From Stieleria magnilauensis (GTDB lineage: Bacteria; Planctomycetota; Planctomycetia; Pirellulales; Pirellulaceae): 64,000 nt of DNA. The position numbers and the translations under genes are program-made. The number at the start of each line of letters is the position of its first letter. Position 1 is the stretch's first letter. Location: contig CP036432.1 in the NCBI GenBank assembly GCA_007753675.1, forward strand, positions 6,112,394-6,176,393, given 5' to 3'. Below the pieces are notes generated by a model. It worked only from the letters and a program-made list of their open reading frames with translations. It was not told where the DNA came from and ran no database searches. Of the stretch, positions 43,501 to 53,400 are shown one piece after another.

Positions 43501-45777
43501 CGCCGAAAGGAATCGATGCGAGACAAGGCGATGCGTCAGTCCGTCGCCACGTCGGGTTCGTCGTCGCGTGCTTCCGTGGCCGTCAGCGACGTTCGCCAGA
43601 GCGTCGCCCCAGCGCCGACCACTTCAGCGCCGGCTTACGACAGCGACGTTGAGTCTGCGGCGACAGACACAGCGGCGGCGGGTCTGTCCGACGAAGCACT
43701 GAAAGAGTTTTTGACGCGTTTTGTCGTCGAACAAACCGGCTATCCGCCGGAGTTCGTCGCGATGGACGCGGACTTGGAAGCGGATTTGGGAATCGATTCG
43801 ATCAAAAAAGCTCAGATGTTCGGCGAACTGGGCGAACATTTTTCGATCACCCCTGACGAATCCCTCACGCTGGACGACTTCCCCACGCTGCAGCATATCT
43901 TCGACTACCTCGCCACATCGAATCGATCATCGACTTTACCCGTCGAATCGAATCACGACTCCGTTGCCACCGCGGTCGCGCCACCCGATCTAATCGAGAG
44001 CGCGCAGAGCACCGCGAACCGCCGGACCTTATCAGACGATCCGCCGCATGGCGCGAGCTTGCGGGCAGCCGATCCGCCGCCCAATCCGAGCCATCGATCA
44101 ACACCCGACCGCCCCGATCATGCGTCGGCCGTTCCAACGGACGATCAACACGATCGACCACTGGATCTGATCCCCGACGCCAAACGGATCAGCCGCACCA
44201 AGGATTTGTTGGACCTGGCGGGGCTGTCGATGCCGTATTTCGCCGAACACGAATGCGTCACCCAAGACACGACGCGAGTCGACGGCAAACCCGTCGTCAC
44301 GTTCTGCAGTTCCAACTACTTGGGAATGTCCGGAGACCCCATCGTCTCGGCGGCCGCCAAAGACGCGATCGATCGCTACGGCACCAGTGTTTCGGCAAGC
44401 CGCCTGATCGCGGGCAAACCGTTGCACCGCGAACTGGAAGACGAATTGGCGACGTTCCTGGGCGTCGAAGCGACGTTGGTTTTTTCGTCGGGCTACGCCG
44501 CGAACGAATCGATCATCGGGCATCTGTTCGGCCCCGGCGATTTGATCATTCACGACTCGCTCGCCCACAACTGCATCATCCAAGGCGCCGAACTGTCGGG
44601 GGCACAGCGGCTGAGTTTTCCGCACAACGACAGCGGGGCGTTGGATCGTCAATTGCAACAAATTCGGCACAAGTATCGGCGCACATTGATCGCGATCGAG
44701 GGCGCTTACAGCATGGACGGCGATCATCCGGACTTGCCGAAGTTTCTGGACATCAAGCGACGGCACGACGCTTTTCTGTTGGTCGATGACGCCCACGCCA
44801 TCGGCACGATGGGTACGACGGGTCGCGGCAGCCCCGAGTTCTTCGATCTTGATCCGAGCGAGATCGACTTGTGGGTCGGAACGCTCAGCAAGGCGCTGGG
44901 CAGTGGCGGAGGATTCGTCGCCGGCAGTCGCGAGCTGGTCGAGTACCTCAAGTTCAGCACGCCCGGGTTCATCTACACGGTCGCTCTCTCACCGGGCAGC
45001 GCCGGAGCGGCCTTGGCGGCGCTGCGTCTGTTGCAGCAACAACCCCAGCGGGTTACCAAACTGCAACGCAACGCCCGGCTGTTGCTCGAACTGGCCAGGC
45101 AGCGTGGGTTGGATACCGGCCCGGCGGGCGACACGCCGGTCGTTCCGATCATGGTTGGAAACTCGCACACCGCGCTGCTGCTCTCACGTCGTTTGCTCAG
45201 CCGCGGCATCGATATCCAACCGATCGTCTATCCGGCGGTGGAAAACGACGCGGCGCGGTTGCGTTTCATGATCACCGCACGGCACAGCGAGGAACAAATT
45301 CGCAGAACAATTGATGCTCTGGCCGAAGATCTGAAAGAAGTCCAATCCGAAAGCGTTCCGATCGCCCAGTGGCAATCGGTCCTGTCCGGCAAGAGCCCCA
45401 TGCCGTTGGATCGGGATCGATCGGGGGAATCGGACGCGGCCGCGAACCGGCGGATGCCAACCGACGATCAACCGTCTGACGCAAGCCTGCGGACACCATC
45501 GACGTCGACCGGGCAACACGATTGGACGAAGACGGACTTGCAGGATTACTTGATCAATTTCATCGTCGAACAGACCGGCTACCCTCCGGAGTTCGTCGAG
45601 ATGGATGCCGACATGGAAGCGGACCTGGGGATCGATTCGATCAAGAAGGCGCAGTTGTTCGGAGAACTGAGACAGCACTTTGAGATCACGCCGGATGAAA
45701 ACCTGACGCTGGACGATTTCCCGAGCTTGCAAGAAGTTTTTGACTACATCGCCGCCCAAGTAGGAATTGAGGCATGA
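40522..45777 (+). CDS. Pfa-like polyketide/lipid synthase with alpha-oxoamine synthase domain
   Basis: A 1751-residue multidomain enzyme. KS1 (~8-450) has the full triad Cys215 (NSACASS), His347 (EAHATST) and His385 (NIGHT). KS2 (~495-930) is degenerate: Cys709 (GNCSS) and His880 remain, but the first His is Thr841 (IETTS), so it probably acts as a chain-length-factor partner. ACP1 (~1055-1130) carries Ser1093 in GIDSIKKAQ. Residues ~1224-1615 form a PLP-dependent alpha-oxoamine synthase (SNYLGMSG, SGYAANESI, DDAHAIGTMG, Lys1457 in TLSKALGS). ACP2 carries Ser1706. The AOS would release the chain by decarboxylative condensation with an amino acid. ATGA-coupled to the phosphopantetheinyl transferase. 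Confidence 0.9.
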   Translation: MQTSSPIKPIALVGMACRLPGADDLDGYWRVIRDGVATARPLPQARFDRSLYFDPRRGIPNRSYCDIGCLVNENARGRHFDSLPASVHACPEVAYRTLCDVAAEALDDAGVELCPSERRCGGVYLGHSRSSGLAGDLAYGTCIAQSARLLGDVESFRALNVDHARVIDELVTEVRRDMPHRDEQGRPTLGPHAASAMLADTFAMGGPCMTFNSACASSLSALHHAVLALQQGRIEMALVGGASVCHFETLVMFSQAQSLSSVMSRPFDEDADGLVVGEGYAVVILKTLEQAVRDGDRIHGVIRGIGVSSDGKGKSLWAPRKEGQIVAIRRAYGDELKIGNLQYIEAHATSTQLGDATEATALAEALRLPADRRIPIGSVKANIGHTLETAGLAGLIKAVLCMRHQTIAPAVNVRQLNQSIDWGSLPFYVPMQAEHWPEPADGMPRRAAVNAFGIGGLNVHVVLEQFVGDGSQAAMHAGVDATQATERRQPIDNVYRTGPSCSDAIAVIGRGTVLPGALNVGAFAKLLVSGDDPKGPIPQHRLDPEIYLDPSQPRHWHCLNNLAGVVRGFQYDWRKHKIPPKQIAHANPLQFMILDAVDQAFSEAGLDREVTDRIGVVVGSPFGGEFATQLLMGLRLPEFQRRLTRLLCRLGCDPRQCEAVSRQYAETLIQALPALLDETGSFTSSSLASRITKSFNLMGGGVAVDAGNCSSAAALMCCVDQLASGACDMMVCVGGQEDLSATFLERLGLTGLLAKGAPRSPLDAASGGLVPAEGCGALLLMRLADAKRQKRKVLGIIQGVGVATADSPSDASERAVDDALRRTTRQGQSLAAGDVARIETTSVACQRRTAEELDGIYHAYAELARQRPISLDCLMAQTGHLGAASAIAALIKSTLELQQLKTTATFGLTRALPLIESTPLFDVASQPRPLEASDHSGRLVTAVHNAERRTAYHILLQRDAKVHAPSKPQAPVTADASYDSRVVDGITIVDATQRRKESMRDKAMRQSVATSGSSSRASVAVSDVRQSVAPAPTTSAPAYDSDVESAATDTAAAGLSDEALKEFLTRFVVEQTGYPPEFVAMDADLEADLGIDSIKKAQMFGELGEHFSITPDESLTLDDFPTLQHIFDYLATSNRSSTLPVESNHDSVATAVAPPDLIESAQSTANRRTLSDDPPHGASLRAADPPPNPSHRSTPDRPDHASAVPTDDQHDRPLDLIPDAKRISRTKDLLDLAGLSMPYFAEHECVTQDTTRVDGKPVVTFCSSNYLGMSGDPIVSAAAKDAIDRYGTSVSASRLIAGKPLHRELEDELATFLGVEATLVFSSGYAANESIIGHLFGPGDLIIHDSLAHNCIIQGAELSGAQRLSFPHNDSGALDRQLQQIRHKYRRTLIAIEGAYSMDGDHPDLPKFLDIKRRHDAFLLVDDAHAIGTMGTTGRGSPEFFDLDPSEIDLWVGTLSKALGSGGGFVAGSRELVEYLKFSTPGFIYTVALSPGSAGAALAALRLLQQQPQRVTKLQRNARLLLELARQRGLDTGPAGDTPVVPIMVGNSHTALLLSRRLLSRGIDIQPIVYPAVENDAARLRFMITARHSEEQIRRTIDALAEDLKEVQSESVPIAQWQSVLSGKSPMPLDRDRSGESDAAANRRMPTDDQPSDASLRTPSTSTGQHDWTKTDLQDYLINFIVEQTGYPPEFVEMDADMEADLGIDSIKKAQLFGELRQHFEITPDENLTLDDFPSLQEVFDYIAAQVGIEA
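44014..44066 (-). repeat. GSRQTADH-type palindromic element, copy in PKS linker 1
   Basis: Reverse-complement copy of the element at 34163-34217: GCGAACCGCCGGAC at one end and GGCGCGAGCTTGCGGGC at the other. It encodes NRRTLSDDPPHGASLRA in the linker between ACP1 and the oxoamine synthase domain, where extra sequence is tolerated. Confidence 0.65.
45442..45493 (-). repeat. GSRQTADH-type palindromic element, copy in PKS linker 2
   Basis: A second reverse-complement copy, beginning GCGAACCGGCGGATG and ending GCAAGCCTGCGG, in the linker between the oxoamine synthase domain and ACP2. It encodes NRRMPTDDQPSDASLRT, closely parallel to the copy at 44014. Confidence 0.65.
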
Positions 45778-46565
45778 GCAGTCGTGGCGAAGAATGTTCG
45801 ACGTCGGTCAGCATGCGGCTGCATCAACGCGAGTCCGCATCACCGTGGCCGTCGGTGCTGCAGTCGTGGCTTTCGCCAACCGAGCTTGAGGAACGGGACT
45901 GCTTTCGAGCGCCGAGTCGGCGTCGTGACTGGATCAGTGGACGATGGTGCGCGAAACAACTTCTGTGCCAGATGTTTTCCCAGACGGCCGACTCGCTGCT
46001 CGAGTGGCAGATTGTTTCACGCGTGTCGAAGCGCCGAGGCTGCCGCCCCACCGTCTTTCGAAATGGGATTCAACAACCGATTGATCTGTCGCTCGCCCAC
46101 TGTGCGTCGATCACCGTTGCCGTCGCAGGTCAGCGTCGCCTGTCAGTGGATCGACGCGATGCCCCTGGGATTGGTGTCGATGCGGTCGATCGGACTGAAC
46201 TGCCCGACAGCTTTGCGCGGACCTGGTTCTCGACCTCGGAGCGCCGCCTGTTGCAAGACCATCGCTGGCCGATTGCCGCGGGATGGGCTGCGAAAGAGGC
46301 GGCGTTTAAGGCTTGCAACGCAGGCGAATCGTTTCGGCCGGGTTGTTTGCAGATCGTCGATGTCGACGCTGACGGATGTCGGGTTCAAGATGAAGCCCAA
46401 CGCATGGCGGACGTGCACGTCGACACGCGAGATGACGCCATCATTGCGATTGCCTTTGCAAATTCACTCTCCAAAAGTCCTCCCCTCGCTTCGCTCGACC
46501 CTCCTGCCAGGAGGGTGACACTGAACCCTATTCGACCTTCGTCGGGGAGAAGGGAGCCAGTGTGA
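45774..46565 (+). CDS. 4'-phosphopantetheinyl transferase, C-terminus extended by a repeat element
   Basis: A 263-residue protein of the Sfp/AcpS superfamily. It has SLAHC, GIGVDAVDRTE (Asp136) and WAAKEAAFK (Lys174, Glu175, Lys178), the Mg- and CoA-binding motifs. It transfers the phosphopantetheine arm from CoA to the ACP serines of the adjacent synthases. Start ATG overlaps the PKS stop (ATGA). The last ~30 residues (from about SPPLASLDPPARRVT) are encoded by a palindromic repeat and have no counterpart in the family; the functional protein probably ends near residue 235. The substrate pair is inferred from coupling. Confidence 0.88.
   Translation: MSSRGEECSTSVSMRLHQRESASPWPSVLQSWLSPTELEERDCFRAPSRRRDWISGRWCAKQLLCQMFSQTADSLLEWQIVSRVSKRRGCRPTVFRNGIQQPIDLSLAHCASITVAVAGQRRLSVDRRDAPGIGVDAVDRTELPDSFARTWFSTSERRLLQDHRWPIAAGWAAKEAAFKACNAGESFRPGCLQIVDVDADGCRVQDEAQRMADVHVDTRDDAIIAIAFANSLSKSPPLASLDPPARRVTLNPIRPSSGRREPV
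46474..46560. repeat. Palindromic element overlapping the 3' end of the transferase gene
   Basis: Contains the hairpin ACCCTCCT (46498-46505), loop GCC, AGGAGGGT (46509-46516), flanked by CCTCCCCTCGCTTCGCTCGA and a GTCGGGGAGAAGGGA partner arm. This is a common planctomycete repeat style. It may double as a terminator or RNA-stability hairpin. Confidence 0.7.
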
Positions 46566-46629
46566 GAGACGTAGACGCCGAGACCTGCGACACCGTTATC
46601 GACACAGAGCAGCACACCACGAACACACC

Positions 46630-47394
46630 ATGATTGATCTTACAGAAAAAGTCGCTTTGGTCACCGGAAGCTCGCGTGGGATCGGTCGCTCGGTGGCGAT
46701 CAAGTTGGCCGAGGCGGGCTGTGACGTGATCGTCAATTACGTCACGTCGCAGAACGAGGCGTTGGCGACCGCCAAAGAGGTTCAATCGCTGGGCCGCCGA
46801 TGCTGGATCGTTCGCGCCGACGTCAGCGAAGAAGACGATGTTCAATCGATGTTTGAATTCATCGAGCAAGAAATCGGACAACTGGACATCTTGGTCAGCA
46901 ACGCGGCGACCGGCGGATTCCGCCACTTGCTGGACTCCAACCCCAAACACTTCGCCGCGGCGATGAACACCAACGTGCTCGCCCTGATCCACCTGGTCAA
47001 AGCAGCCGTGCCACTGTTGGAAAGGGCGCAGGACCGCGGCAAAGTCATCGCGATTTCCAGTCACGGATCCCACATGGCGCTGCCCATGTACGGCTTGATC
47101 GGGGGATCGAAAGCGGCGTTGGAAAGCATCACGCGACACTTGGCGTTGGAACTGGGGGATCGTCGCATCAACGTCAACGTGGTTAAATCGGGGCTCGTCG
47201 AAACGGATTCGACGCGTCGCATCCCGGGGGCGGAAAAAATGTTTGCCGCCCGAACGGCCAAGACCATGATGGGAAAACGACAGCTGGAGGCCTCCGACGT
47301 CGCCAATGCCGTCGCCTTTTTGGCCAGCCCGATCAGCGATTTGATTCAAGCGACAACCATCACCGTTGACGGGGGAGCCGCCGCACACGTGTAG
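46630..47394 (+). CDS. FabL-like enoyl-ACP reductase (SDR family)
   Basis: A 254-residue short-chain dehydrogenase. The Rossmann motif is TGSSRGIG (12-19), and the active site is Ser143/144, Tyr154 and Lys161 (YGLIGGSK). Several blocks fit FabL, the enoyl-ACP reductase III group, better than FabG: SNAATGG where FabG has NNAG, a long loop IPGAEKMFAARTAKTMMGKR, and DLIQATTITVDGG. A trans-acting enoyl reductase would fill a gap, because neither synthase contains an ER domain. FabG-type ketoreductase activity remains possible. It sits between the two synthase genes on the same strand. Confidence 0.8.
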   Translation: MIDLTEKVALVTGSSRGIGRSVAIKLAEAGCDVIVNYVTSQNEALATAKEVQSLGRRCWIVRADVSEEDDVQSMFEFIEQEIGQLDILVSNAATGGFRHLLDSNPKHFAAAMNTNVLALIHLVKAAVPLLERAQDRGKVIAISSHGSHMALPMYGLIGGSKAALESITRHLALELGDRRINVNVVKSGLVETDSTRRIPGAEKMFAARTAKTMMGKRQLEASDVANAVAFLASPISDLIQATTITVDGGAAAHV

Positions 47395-47407
47395 TCGCAC
47401 ACGCATC

Positions 47408-47477
47408 GCCGCGTGCCAGTCGCTGCGTGCCAGTCGCTGCGTGCCAGTTGCTACGTGCCAGTCGCCGCGTGCCAGTC
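47408..47477. repeat. Five tandem copies of a 14-bp unit
   Basis: Consensus GCTGCGTGCCAGTC, copies starting at 47408, 47422, 47436, 47450 and 47464, with one or two differences each. It lies between the FabL-like gene and the second synthase; unit length is not a multiple of three and the synthase start (47494) is downstream, so it is non-coding. Confidence 0.85.
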
Positions 47478-47493
47478 GCTGCCGAGCCGAACC

Positions 47494-50400
47494 ATGAACG
47501 TCCACCACCATCAAGACTCTGACACGCCGCTTGCCGTGATCGGAATGGCCTGTCGTTTGCCCGGCGCGGACGACTTGGATGAATACTGGTCGCTGATGAT
47601 CGAAGGCCGCAGCGCGATCGCAGAACTGCCTCCCGAGCGGTTGGATCAACGACGTTACTACGACCCTGAAATCGGACGCTTCGGCAAGACGTACTCCAAA
47701 ATCGGCGGCATCGTCGGCAACCGCAAGACGCCGATCGAGCCGTTTCGTCTTTCAGACCACGACATCGACAACGCGGACCATTCGCATTTGGATTTGTGTC
47801 AGGTCGCCGGTCAGGCGATTCGCGATGCCGGCCTCGATCCGCAGGCCACCGGGTCGACACGCGGTGGCGTGTACGTCGGCCATCAACGTGGTTCCAACTT
47901 GATCGGCGAATTGACACTCGGCGTGATGGCCACCCAGGCGATGGATTGTCTTCGGCAAACGGATTACGTTTCACAAATGTCCGCCCACGAGCAAGCCGCC
48001 TTGGTCGAGGAAATGGCTCATCGGGTGCGTCGTGATCTGCCCGAGCGACGTCCCGGCGGCGGCCCGTTTTTGGAAAGCTCCGAAGCGTCGCGGCTGATCT
48101 CCAAAGCGTTCGGGCTGGACGGTCCTTGTTTGTCGATCAACGCGGCGTGCAGTTCTTCGCTGGTCGCGCTGGCCGCCGGCGCCCATGCGCTACAAATGGG
48201 TGACATCGACTTGGCCGTGATCGGCGGGCTGTCTTATTGCAAGCTGGACGCATTGATCTTGTTTTCGCAAGCGCAGACCGTCAGCGGAACCGGTTCACGT
48301 CCGTTTGATGCCGACGCGGACGGACTGGTCGCCGCGGAAGGCTACGTCGTCGCGGTGGTCAAAACGCTCGAACGTGCCTTGGCGGACAAGGATCCCATTC
48401 GTGCGGTGATCCGTGGCATCGGTGTTTCCTCCGACGGCAAAGGCAAAAGTCTGTGGGCGCCGCGGCGTGAAGGACAAATCGCCGCCGTCCGCCGCGCCTA
48501 TTCGGCCGACGTGGCGCCGAGCTCGGTTCAGTATGTCGAGGCCCACGCGACCTCGACACCGGTCGGTGATTCGACCGAAATCAACAGCTTGGCCGAGGCG
48601 TTTAACGAATCTTTCGAAAGTGAACTGAATCAAAAGATTCCGATCGGCAGCGTGAAAGCCAACATCGGCCATACGCTGGAGGCCGCGGGACTGGCCGGGC
48701 TGATCAAAACGGTTCTGGCGATGCAGCACCGAATGATTCCTCCGGTGATCAATTTGCGTCAGCCGAACCCGAAAGTGGATTGGGCGGCTGCGCCGTTTCA
48801 ACTGCCGACGACCGCGATCCCCTGGCCGGATCCGCCGCCGGGCAGCCCCCGGCGGGCAGGCGTCAACGCGTTCGGCATTGGCGGATTGAACGTCCACGTC
48901 GTTCTGGAAGAACACTCGACCGCGACGCCAAGGCGTTTTCGATCGCCCGGCGAACAGTCCGCCGACGACCGGTCGATCGCCGTGGTCGGCGCCGCGCTGC
49001 TGACGCCCGGTGCGCGAACGATCGCTCAGTTTTGGGATCTGCTGTCGACTGGGCAGGATCCCAAGGTGCCCGTGCCGGACGATCGCTGGGATGTCCGTCT
49101 GGACCACGGGGACGAAGCCAAGCGTTGGGTGGGCGGGTTCATCCAAGATTACCAATACGATTGGCGACGGCATCGCATTCCGCCGAAACAGGTCGCCAAC
49201 GCCGACCCGCTTCAGTTCATGATCCTGGACACGGTCGCCCAAGCGCTCGAAGACTCCGGATACAAGTCCAAGCTGGACCACGAGCACACCGCGGTCATCG
49301 TCGGCAATCTCGTCGGCGGCGAGGCCAGTTCTCAGCTGCTGGTCGGGCTGCGGTTGCCGGCGCTGCGTGAGGTGATCGAAACGGTGCTGAGCGAGAAAGG
49401 CGTTCCACCGGCGCAGATCGCCGAGACGTCGCAGCGATTTGCCGAGGTGCTGTTGGAGCGGATGCCGGCCTTGTTGGACGAAACCGGTGGATTCAGCAAC
49501 AGCTCGTTGGCCTCGCGGATCACCAAGACCTATGACCTGATGGGCGGTGCGTTCGCCCTCGACAGCAGCGACAACTCTTCGATCATGGCGGTCAACACAG
49601 CCCGAGGGTTCTTGCTGCGGGGCGGGTGCAAGATGGTGATCGCTGCCGGAGCCCAGCGTGACCTCGGCCCCCATGCGTTCGAATGTCTTCGCCTGGCATC
49701 GCGGCTGAGTCCGTCCGGTCGTGTCCGATCGCTCGATCAATACTCCGACGGCATGGCGCCGGCCGAAGGCGTCGCGGTCGTGTTGCTGAAGAAATTGAGT
49801 GACGCCAAAGCCGACGGCGACGAAATCCTGTCGGTGATCCGCGAGATCGGTGTCGCGCGTCACGACGATCAACAAACCGCACAGCGACTGGCCATCGGTC
49901 GCGCCCTTTCTGGAGCGGAGGTCACACCCGAACAAGTCTCCGCCGTCGACCTTTCCGCCAGCGGTGTTGCCGAGGAAGACCGTGACGAATTTCATGCGAT
50001 CGCTGAGGCGTACGCTGTGCAGCGTGAGCGACCACTTCATCTGCGCTCGCTGGCGGGACAACTCGGTCACGCCGGCAGCGCAGCGGGAATGATTGCGCTG
50101 ATCAAGTCGTCGTTGTCGTTGAAGCACCTTCAATCGCCGGTCGGTCTGCCTGCCGATCAGCCGATCGACGCCTTGTCCCACCAAGCGTGGTGTGAATTCC
50201 CTGTTGCAAACGAGGACTTGCCGCTGGTCGATCCCTCCGGCCGCGTCTTTTCCGCACTCAATTGCTACGCCAGGGGCATGGCATGTCACGTCGTGATCGA
50301 GCGGGGACAGCCCGTCCCGAGCACGTCGTCTCAATCCGGTCGCGGCAACACGATTCGCTCTGTGTCCAATCCCGATCACGGCTATCGAAGCTGGATCGCT

Positions 50401-53400
50401 GAAGCCGACTCGCTGTCCGAACTGATCGACAACGCCAAACAGATTGCCGCGGGCGGGTCCGTCGATTCGGCCGCCGCACGGCACCGCACGGTTTCCGACA
50501 GCATTGCTTCCAACCGCACTCTCCGGCACGGGCTGGCGATCGTCTATCGATCTGAAGATGAACTTCGCAAGCGCGCGGGGCTGTTTGTTTCCCGCCACTG
50601 CGACCCCAAACGCGCTGCCCTGTTTGAAAGCCAGGGCATCTACTGTGTCGAACGAACGCGGCGACCGATGGTGGCGTTCTTGTTTCCAGGTCAAGGATCG
50701 CAGTACCCGTCCATGCTGACGGATCTGGTTTGGGAAAATCCCGTTGCCGCCGCGGCCGCCGCACGCATCGATGGCATCCTGCAATCCTTGGACTACCCGA
50801 GTTATCGAGACTTGGTCGTCGACCAGGCGGATCGCCTCGGAACGGACGTCTGGCGCACCCAACTTTCATTGCTAGTCGCGGATTCGATCCTGATGGAAGT
50901 GGTCGACGCGATGGGCATCAAGCCCGATCGCATTTCGGCACACAGCTATGGAGAGTTCCCGGCATTGGTCGCAGCCGGTGCGTGGGATTTCCGAACCGCG
51001 GCGTTGGCGACGTTTCATCGTTGTCGGTTGATCACCGAGTCCACACAAATCGACGGCGCGATGCTCGCAGTCGACTTGGATCGCAATGAGGCGAGTCAAC
51101 ACTGCAACGCCTATCCGGGCGAAGCCTTCGTCGCGAACTGCAACAGCGACCGACAAACCGTCATCGCCGGCAGTCGTGGCGTGATCGAGAGCTTGAAAAC
51201 GCGGATGGCCGAAGCCGGGGTCCACGCCAAAATCCTCGGCGTGCCGCGTCCCTATCACACACCGTTGATGGCACCGATTCAACCGGCGTTTCGACAGATC
51301 CTCGACCAACTGGAAATCGCCCCGCCGCGGACTCCGTTGTTGAGCAGTGTCGACAACCGCTACGTCGCCGAACCGGACGCGATCCGCGAAAACTTGGTCC
51401 GTCAGTTGGTGCAGCCGGTGCTGTACACCGACCAGATCCGGCGACTGGCCGGCGAAGGCGTGAACGTGCTGGTGGAAATCGGCCCCAACCCGGTTCTGAC
51501 ACGGCTGCACGAACAGATTGTCGGGCAGATCGTCGGCGACGAATCGTTGTCGATTGCGACGGACCACAGAAAGCGTCACCCGGGTGAGTCCCTGACCCGG
51601 CTGGACGCCGCATTGCGGGCCGCCGGTGTCCCGGTCGGCGGATCGGACGGCATGGAAACACGGTTGCGGCGTCCGGGCTCCGAGGGTGAGCTTCCGTCAC
51701 CGGCGTCAGAATCCGATGGGCCCGTAGGCTCGCGCCAAACGGCTGATCATCAACAGACATCAGCCGGTTCGCGCCTGCGTCCGGGCTTCGGGAGTGATCT
51801 TTCGTCGCCGGCGCCAGATTCCGAAGCGGGGCTTCAGCTCTTGTTCTTGGAGGGTTCGCCTCGCGCGATGGGGGCCGCACACGGTCAAGCCATGGCGGTG
51901 GCGATACGCCGCATGCTCGATCGTTACCAAGAGATTGCAACGGGCAAGTTGGGCAGAACACTGCCGGATCTGTCGCTCGCCAAATCGATGTTGGACAAAC
52001 TGGTCGACGAATCGGCGTCCGAGGAAATGCGTGGGATGGCTGACGCTGCGGGCGTCCCCGTCGACGCGCTGTTGGAACACAACCTATACGCTTATCCGGA
52101 GATCGGCGCCGGCTGCACGCAAATCCTGGCCGGCCGACCATCGTCTCCATCACGATCGGGCGGACAACCACGCCAGACACAGTGGCTGCACGCGGCCAAT
52201 GAAGACATGCCGCTGGGGCTGTTTCTTCGCGACACGATGCGTCGCTGCGTTCAAGTCCGGCGACCGACCAATGGATTGCCGCACGTGCTGTTCTCCGCCG
52301 CAGGCCACGTGTTGGGGATCAACGGCGTCAATGCAGCCGGGTTGGTGATCACCGGCTCGATGTTGTTGGACCGGCCCCGCCGCAGCGAAACGCTTGACGG
52401 ACTGCTGCACTCGATCGTCATCCGTCGCGTTCTGGAAACTGCCGAATCGGTCGACGACGCCGTCGACATGCTGCGACGCACGCGTACCACCGGCGGCTGG
52501 GGGATGTGCGTTTCAGACGCGTGCGGGAGCGATCCGGCCTACGTCGAATACGATTGCGGAACGTTCCGATCCGAGCGGCTGAATGACCATCGGCTGGTCA
52601 GCAATCATGCCCAACTGCTACCGCCCGTCATCGACACACCCAAGCACTCGCTGTTGCGTCAACAACGACTCGAATCACTGTGGCGGCAGAAAGGCGACGA
52701 GGTTCCATCGACCGCGATGCTGCAGCGATGGTTGAGGGATCAGTACGACGAAGGCCGTGGTCGGGAAGTCCGCTTTGCGACCATGAACACCATCCGGCGA
52801 GTCGACAACCAGGTCAGCGTTCTGTTTGATATCCGTTCCGCACGGGCCTGGGCAACGCCGGGCAATCACGAAACCGGGGCGGACGCGAATCAGTTTTTCG
52901 AACTCGACTTGCAGGAATTGATCGGACTGCAGCCGGGCGGGCGACAACCTCGACATACTGCCGCGAAGCCGAATGCCGGGAAAAAACCAGAGTCGACAAC
53001 CGACCGAGTGATCTCCTGGAAAGAATTTTCGCAACGCTCCACCGGTGTCGACGGTCGATCACCGCTCGATGATGCGGGCAAGGTCTGCAATCGATTCGCA
53101 TTGCGGTGTATCGAAGTTCCGCCGGCTCGCCGGGCAGAGGCGGCGACGGCACTCCACGGCGGCGTCGTGTTACTCGGTGACAACGCCGCTGCCGACACAC
53201 TTGCCCAAAAGCTGCAAGGTTCGGGTCTGCGTTGTCTGCATCTGCGCCGGCTGGACGACGTGACCGCCGCCGTGTCCGAACTGGAAACCTTTTGTCACAG
53301 CGGTGTGCCGACGAACCTGTTCTTGCTGACGGCATGGGATGAACACGCCGCCCAGGGTGTCTCGACGGAGCATTGGCAACAACGCCGACAGAGCGGCATG

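Noticed and set aside
48295-50862. 855-codon open frame antisense to the second synthase
   Set aside because: The + strand carries clear KS domains here. High GC third positions produce long antisense frames; its product has no recognisable domain.
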